From: Methylocapsa sp.
GTDB lineage: Bacteria > Pseudomonadota > Alphaproteobacteria > Rhizobiales > Beijerinckiaceae
DNA: 11,027 nucleotides
Reading direction: 5' to 3'
Assembly (NCBI GenBank): GCA_017353815.1
Contig: JAFMSB010000018.1
Coordinates: 1,968-12,994, forward strand
Shown here: piece by piece, positions 7,671-11,027 of the stretch
How positions within the stretch are numbered: position 1 is the stretch's first letter
Layout: every line of letters starts with the position of its first letter
The notes under the pieces: model-generated
Database searches by the model: none
What the model saw: the letters and a program-made list of their open reading frames with translations, nothing else
Told to the model about the DNA's origin: nothing
Translations under genes and position numbers: made by a program

Positions 7671-7708
7671 AGCCGGCCCTTACGGCCAATTCTGTTTAGA
7701 ATCATTCA

Positions 7709-7734
7709 AAAAATGTTTCACGTGAAACATTTTT
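7709..7734. promoter_or_regulatory. parS: parS centromere site (ParB binding)
   Basis: The 16-mer TGTTTCACGTGAAACA at 7714-7729 is a perfect palindrome and matches the well-known chromosomal parS consensus, including that of alphaproteobacteria. The symmetry extends over A and T flanks to a 26-bp perfect palindrome (7709-7734). ParB dimers load here, spread along DNA with CTP, and with ParA and SMC segregate the newly replicated origin region. The site is intergenic, as is common. parA and parB are not in the window. Confidence 0.85.
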
Positions 7735-7962
7735 GTCCGGAACCCTCCCAAAATCTTACAAGGCTAAGGACAATTGAACAAGGCGCGGCCGGGTAAGATT
7801 GGCCAGAAATTTGTCTTATCGGATAAAGCTGGCGGCCCGCACGCCAGTGCCGGGTCCAAGCGCCGGCGAGCAACGCCAAAGTACGAACGGCAAGAATTTG
7901 TGTGCGATCAGCGGCCACAAGAACGCAGTGCCCGCACCGTGCCTCACATAGTGAGAAGAAAC

Positions 7963-8427
7963 ATGAAACTTATCGCTTTGGCTGCCCTACCCTTGCTCTT
8001 TGCCACACAACCGGCTTTCGCGGACAACGGTGATCTTTCGCTGGCCGCGCTGGCCGGCGCGCATTCGCCGGATCTAACCCGCGCCCAAAAAAAATTGCTC
8101 GAAAAATATCTCGAAAGCAAAGCTCGCGCGCCTCACCCTTCGGGCAAGAAGATCATCGTGAGGGCAAAGGCCGTGACTTGCCGCATCAGCGACGTGGATA
8201 TCACTTATCACTCCTGCGACCTCGACTTCGGGACAAAGCGGGTTTCCTTCGAAGGCCGCAAAGCGCACGAGCTTTATGCGACACTGGTGGAAAACGACGT
8301 TCCCTCGGATGGTGCGGCGGGTTCGATTTACGAAGCGGTTACTGACCTTGTTTGCACGATCGACCCGGACGAAGTGAAAGGAGAAGGCGGGGGCGGCGCT
8401 TCGTGTAATTTCAACCCGGCAAAATAA
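7963..8427 (+). CDS. Small secreted four-cysteine protein of unknown function
   Basis: I do not recognise the family. From the ATG at 7963 the product has 154 residues with a textbook Sec signal peptide: MK, a hydrophobic core of residues 3-14, and cleavage after QPAFA (20/21). The mature part starts with a charged helical stretch (about 36-56, DLTRAQKKLLEKYLESKARA). A likely beta-rich domain follows, with four cysteines at 73, 85, 131 and 148, an even number that suggests two disulfides in the periplasm. A glycine run (141-145) precedes the last cysteine. The open frame could begin 63 codons earlier at a TTG (7774), but the signal peptide and the GAGAAG at 7953-7958 favour 7963. It stands alone between the parS region and the transglycosylase gene, on the same strand as both neighbours, with gaps too long to be sure of an operon. 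Confidence 0.75.
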   Translation: MKLIALAALPLLFATQPAFADNGDLSLAALAGAHSPDLTRAQKKLLEKYLESKARAPHPSGKKIIVRAKAVTCRISDVDITYHSCDLDFGTKRVSFEGRKAHELYATLVENDVPSDGAAGSIYEAVTDLVCTIDPDEVKGEGGGGASCNFNPAK

Positions 8428-8768
8428 TCCAATTTCGCGGTATGAGATGGATGGCATTGGGGGGAGATCGCCGCTAGCTCCCGATCAGTCTTGTTAGCGA
8501 TCCCATGCTCCGCCACGCCACTGCTCGCGTGGCGCGCTCCAATTTCGGATCAAGTTAGAGAATTTGGTGGCCGGCGCCGCTAATTGCCCCTCGGGCGATG
8601 AAAATCGGAGCCCTGATTTTTGTCGCGAATTTGCCCTGCAAAAGGCGCGGGCGAGTCGGAAACAATTCCTTATCCCGCCCTTTCTGCCCGTTAGGCCCTG
8701 ATAGCGGCGCTTTGCGGCCAATTGCACGCGTAGCCGCCGCGGCGCAGGCTTTCCAACTCAGGGCAGCG
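8428..8768. other. Intergenic region with one hairpin, no supported gene
   Basis: The stretch between the four-Cys protein and the transglycosylase holds a 7-bp inverted repeat, CGCCACG (8511-8517) with CGTGGCG (8528-8534), without a T-run. The transglycosylase reading frame is open back to an ATG at 8598, but the residues 8598-8768 would encode precede a complete signal peptide, so they are more likely leader. Nothing else is recognised. Confidence 0.4.
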
Positions 8769-9698
8769 ATGATTTCAGCATTTCAGCCCCGGCCTTGCCG
8801 GGCGAGCCTTTTGAATGGCGCGAGGCGCACCGTGAGGCCGCGCCTCGCCGCTAGCTCGCCGGTTTGTGCGCTGGCGTCGAGCTTCCTGCTTTTGGCAAGC
8901 CCCAATCTTGCCGCTCAAACCAGCAACATTCCAAAGTCCGGCGCGAGCAATGCCCTCGATACGAGGCACCGGGATTCGTACGGCTGGGTTTCGTGCAGCG
9001 GCAGTTTCGCTCCGCTCAGCGATGGACAAGCGGCAGCACTCGTCACCCCGGCCGCAGAGAAACGCCCCGGCAACGCGGCAGCAAATCACTATCGGCCCTC
9101 GAAGGCGGAACTCGCAGCGTTTCTAAATAACGAAAAGAACGTGTATGGGCAGGGGCCTGTGCAAGAAAACCCTTACTTCGCATCTGTGACCGGCGGGTTT
9201 AGTGGAACAACAGACGAGATCATCCAATGGGGCGCCGAGAAATGGGGGATTCCTGAAGATTGGTTGCGCGCGCAATATGTGATCGAATCTTATTGGCGTC
9301 AGTCGAATTTGGGCGATTTGACCACTGTTAAAAATTCGTTGCTTTATCCGCCCCAAAGTCGAGTCTCGGCCCACCAGGTTTATCAATCCCTTGGCATCGC
9401 ACAGGTGAGATGGAACCATCCCGATCTGAACAACGACGCAACAGGCACCGAACCGCTCCGCTGGAAGTCAACTGCCTTCAATGTGGACTATCAGGCGGCG
9501 AAAGTGCGCTTTTACTTCGATAATCCAAAGGGCGTGCGATCCTCCTGGGGCGACCCGACCTATAGGCCATGCAACAACTGGCTTTCGATCGGCGGCTGGT
9601 ATAACCCCTACCCATGGAATAATTCCGGGCAGCTATCGTATATTAAGGGCGTCCAGGCTATTCTCGCCAAGAAAACTTGGAAACAGCCGGGGTTTTAG
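8769..9698 (+). CDS. Secreted lysozyme-like / lytic transglycosylase (SLT-type) protein
   Basis: The 309-residue product carries a basic leader (GARRTVRPR, 17-25), a hydrophobic stretch (33-44) and likely cleavage after SPNLAAQ (about 49/50). A linker region without known motif follows (about 50-140), then a C-terminal lysozyme-fold domain (about 145-300). The domain shows the catalytic-type Glu173 in YVIESYWRQS, SLGIAQ at 207-212 (the S-x-G-x-x-Q signature of SLT transglycosylases, normally with MQ) and GGWYNP at 275-280, where SLT enzymes have their A-Y-N-x-G block. It is therefore likely to cut the glycan strands of peptidoglycan in the periplasm. Two cysteines in the mature part (76 and 268) may pair. 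AGGG at 8760-8763, five bases before the ATG at 8769, supports this start; a start at 8598 would bury the signal peptide and TTG at 8811 is also possible. The domain is divergent from Slt70/MltE types, so the precise activity is uncertain. Confidence 0.75.
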   Translation: MISAFQPRPCRASLLNGARRTVRPRLAASSPVCALASSFLLLASPNLAAQTSNIPKSGASNALDTRHRDSYGWVSCSGSFAPLSDGQAAALVTPAAEKRPGNAAANHYRPSKAELAAFLNNEKNVYGQGPVQENPYFASVTGGFSGTTDEIIQWGAEKWGIPEDWLRAQYVIESYWRQSNLGDLTTVKNSLLYPPQSRVSAHQVYQSLGIAQVRWNHPDLNNDATGTEPLRWKSTAFNVDYQAAKVRFYFDNPKGVRSSWGDPTYRPCNNWLSIGGWYNPYPWNNSGQLSYIKGVQAILAKKTWKQPGF

Positions 9699-9769
9699 CT
9701 GGACCTGCGGTCTGAGCCAGGCATCCGGCTCCATCGAGGATTTCAAGTAATAGCTCATTTTCTGCCTCA

Positions 9770-9932
9770 TCAACGAATCCACGCAAGGTCGGCATCCAGC
9801 GCTTTCGCAATTAACTCCAGCGTTTCTTTGTTCCCATTTCGTTTTTTTGCTTCAAGATCGCTGATGTATCCTTGGGCGAGCCCTGTTTTCGCGGCTAGAT
9901 AAGGTGAACTGTAGGTCGTCGAGATCGGCCAT
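9770..9932 (-). pseudogene. Remnant of an XRE-family helix-turn-helix regulator gene
   Basis: On the minus strand, 9898 down to 9770 reads LAAKTGLAQGYISDLEAK, then KRNGNKETLELIAKALDA, then DLAWIR and a stop. This is a clear helix-turn-helix of the Cro/CI (XRE) type: LAAKTGLAQGYISDLE covers helices 2 and 3, and ETLELIAKALDADL is the usual closing helix. The frame has no ATG, GTG or TTG before the motif and meets a TGA upstream. The nearest ATG (9932, reading MADLDDLQFT) is one base out of phase, so a single-base change would restore continuity. Helix 1 is missing or unrecognisable. It is most likely a truncated, frameshifted regulator or antitoxin-like gene. A sequencing error is an alternative explanation for the frameshift. 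Confidence 0.6.
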
Positions 9933-10148
9933 CAATAGGGGACGCATTATGAGAAAAACACTTCGTGGGAGCACCAGCACGACAGAGATGTGCGTTAGCG
10001 TATCCTGTCTCGGCGAACATTAACCTAGTTGCAAACCCATACGGAACGCACGAGGATGAAAACTGACAAGCGCGTGGAGGGACTTGCACCGGAATTTCAA
10101 TAGGGTAGGAAAACTCCGAAGCAAAATTTGTTTGAGAGATTTCGGATA

Positions 10149-10886
10149 ATGGCTTTTACACGTCGATCGTTTTTGGCCGGCTTGATGGGATGCCCGTTCT
10201 GTGCTGCGGCCGCGCGAGCTGCGGAGGGCGCTTATTGGAGCTACGCGGACGCGCAGAATTGGGGGACGCATAATCGGGCCTATCAATCTTGTTCAACTGG
10301 TGGCGAGCAATCGCCCATCGATTTGACCAACGCCATAAGGGCGGACATTCGCGCGCCTAAGTTGTCATGGAAGGCGCAGGCGTTCAAAATCGTGAATAAC
10401 GGGCACACAATCCAGGCTGAGGTCGCGCCTGGATGCTTTGCAACATTGGGAAACCGCAAGTTTGAATTTGCGCAATTTCATTTTCACGCGCCAAGCGAAC
10501 ATGCAATCGGCGGCAAGAGGACTGCGATGGAAGCGCATTTCGTGCATGGCGGCGAAGGCGGCGCGCTTTTGGTGCTCGGCGCACTTCTGAAAGCAGGGGC
10601 AAAAAACAAAGTGTTCACATCGATCATGGCAGCGGCGCCGCCAATAGAAGGCGAAGCAAAGCTGAACGAACCTGTCGATCCTGCGGCGCTTTTGCCGAAG
10701 CGACGCGCGTTCTTCCGTTACGAGGGTTCGCTGACGACGCCTCCCTGCTCCGAGGTTGTCAATTGGTATGTTTTTGCTAATCCCGTGGAAGTCGCCGCAA
10801 GCGACATCGAAGCCTTTAAGAAGCTGTTTCCGATGAACGCTCGCCCGTTGCAGACTCTTCACCGGCGATTCGTGTTGCGCAATTAA
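10149..10886 (+). CDS. Alpha-class carbonic anhydrase with Tat signal
   Basis: The enzyme interconverts CO2 and bicarbonate and is exported to the periplasm. The 245-residue precursor starts MAFTRRSFLAGL, a twin-arginine signal (RRSFL), with likely cleavage after AAARA (24/25). The mature part has the family hallmarks: W-G-T near 38-40, CSTGGEQSPIDL (48-59), the proton-shuttle His86 in NNGHTIQ, zinc ligands His111 and His113 in QFHFH and His130 in EAHFVH, Glu117 and Glu129 beside them, and SLTTPPC (194-200) with the gate-keeper Thr197. Cys48 and Cys200 should form the disulfide typical of bacterial alpha enzymes. All catalytic residues are intact. The frame extends to a TTG at 10128, but the ATG at 10149 places the twin arginines correctly. 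A weak lipobox-like LMGC (12-15) inside the signal is probably chance. It stands alone, 450 bases after the transglycosylase gene. Confidence 0.95.
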   Translation: MAFTRRSFLAGLMGCPFCAAAARAAEGAYWSYADAQNWGTHNRAYQSCSTGGEQSPIDLTNAIRADIRAPKLSWKAQAFKIVNNGHTIQAEVAPGCFATLGNRKFEFAQFHFHAPSEHAIGGKRTAMEAHFVHGGEGGALLVLGALLKAGAKNKVFTSIMAAAPPIEGEAKLNEPVDPAALLPKRRAFFRYEGSLTTPPCSEVVNWYVFANPVEVAASDIEAFKKLFPMNARPLQTLHRRFVLRN

Positions 10887-10912
10887 GGAGCTGGCGAAAG
10901 GCTGTCATCGGC

Positions 10913-10935
10913 GCCCACTGCCACCCAGTGTGGGC
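10913..10935 (+). terminator. Hairpin after the carbonic anhydrase gene, possible terminator
   Basis: GCCCAC (10913-10918) pairs with GTGGGC (10930-10935) around an 11-base loop, beginning 27 bases after the stop codon. No T-run follows, so an intrinsic terminator is not proven. The rest of the window to 11027 shows no further gene. Confidence 0.3.
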
Positions 10936-11027
10936 CGGCGAAAGGAACGCAAGAAAGCCGGTCTGCGCCCGATTCCTAAGCTGGAATCACCACCGGCCCT
11001 CTGCAGAAATCCTAAACTTTAAACGCC

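Larger units (their letters stand above)
7537..7962. other. Structured intergenic region carrying parS
   Basis: This gap of 426 bases holds a short hairpin (TCCCG 7552-7556 with CGGGA 7565-7569), a 13-bp long-range inverted repeat (7574-7670) and the parS palindrome (7709-7734). A TTG at 7774 with AAGGA just upstream opens a frame that continues in phase into the following secreted protein gene. The added 63 residues are polar and would bury the signal peptide, so I treat this part as leader. Confidence 0.5.

Noticed and set aside
7186..7689. A 167-codon minus-strand frame over the methyltransferase 3' end
   Set aside because: It overlaps the conserved methyltransferase motifs on the other strand and has no family signature.
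7774..7962. N-terminal extension of the four-Cys protein from the TTG at 7774
   Set aside because: The 63 added residues are polar and would place the signal peptide in the middle of the protein; a local ribosome site supports the ATG at 7963.
8598..8768. Longer start for the transglycosylase-like protein
   Set aside because: It would put 57 residues in front of a complete signal peptide, and the ATG at 8769 has AGGG at good spacing.
9895..10089. A 64-codon minus-strand frame upstream of the XRE remnant
   Set aside because: No motif or ribosome site; it runs out of phase through the start of the remnant and seems to be a chance frame.
1..11027. CRISPR array, tRNA, rRNA, IS ends or prophage genes
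   Set aside because: I found no regularly spaced direct repeats, no tRNA-like cloverleaf with a TTC-G arm, and no transposase, integrase or phage structural motif in any frame.

Overview
The window looks like a piece of a GC-rich alphaproteobacterial chromosome. A methylotroph or methanotroph-related Hyphomicrobiales (Beijerinckiaceae-like) is my best guess. The basis is the GC-rich codon use, a secreted MxaD-type SRPBCC protein coupled to a seven-bladed YVTN propeller (types usually met beside PQQ alcohol dehydrogenases), a canonical TGTTTCACGTGAAACA parS site, and a Tat-exported alpha carbonic anhydrase. The taxonomic guess is inference. No phage, IS element, CRISPR array, rRNA or tRNA was recognised.

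Layout. The left part (1-3835) is read from the minus strand. It holds a polyprenyl-phosphate sugar-1-phosphate transferase that would start exopolysaccharide repeat units (315-1766), a gap of about 500 bases with two hairpins, then the two-gene operon for the MxaD-like protein (3284-3835) and the beta-propeller (2283-3287), joined by an ATGA stop/start overlap. A divergent intergenic region (3836-4056) carries a good sigma70-type promoter for aminopeptidase N (4057-6729). From there all intact genes are on the plus strand: a SAM- and metal-dependent O-methyltransferase (6862-7536), a small secreted four-cysteine protein of unknown function (7963-8427), a secreted lysozyme-like/lytic transglycosylase protein (8769-9698) and a Tat-exported alpha carbonic anhydrase (10149-10886). 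A broken remnant of an XRE-type helix-turn-helix gene lies on the minus strand at 9770-9932.

How it fits together. Five of the eight intact proteins carry export signals (MxaD-like, propeller, four-Cys protein, transglycosylase, carbonic anhydrase) and the sugar transferase is a membrane protein, so much of the window serves the envelope or periplasm. Apart from the MxaD-like/propeller pair, the genes look like independent transcription units, with gaps of about 130-450 bases. The most informative non-coding signal is the perfect parS site at 7714-7729, inside a 26-bp palindrome. It suggests the segment lies in the ParB-bound centromere region, normally near oriC. Nearby are a 13-bp long-range inverted repeat (7574-7670) and a REP-like hairpin (6787-6834). 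I see no convincing new multi-gene defence or mobile system; the novelty is mainly in the non-coding structures, the unknown secreted protein and the uncoupled MxaD-like/propeller pair.
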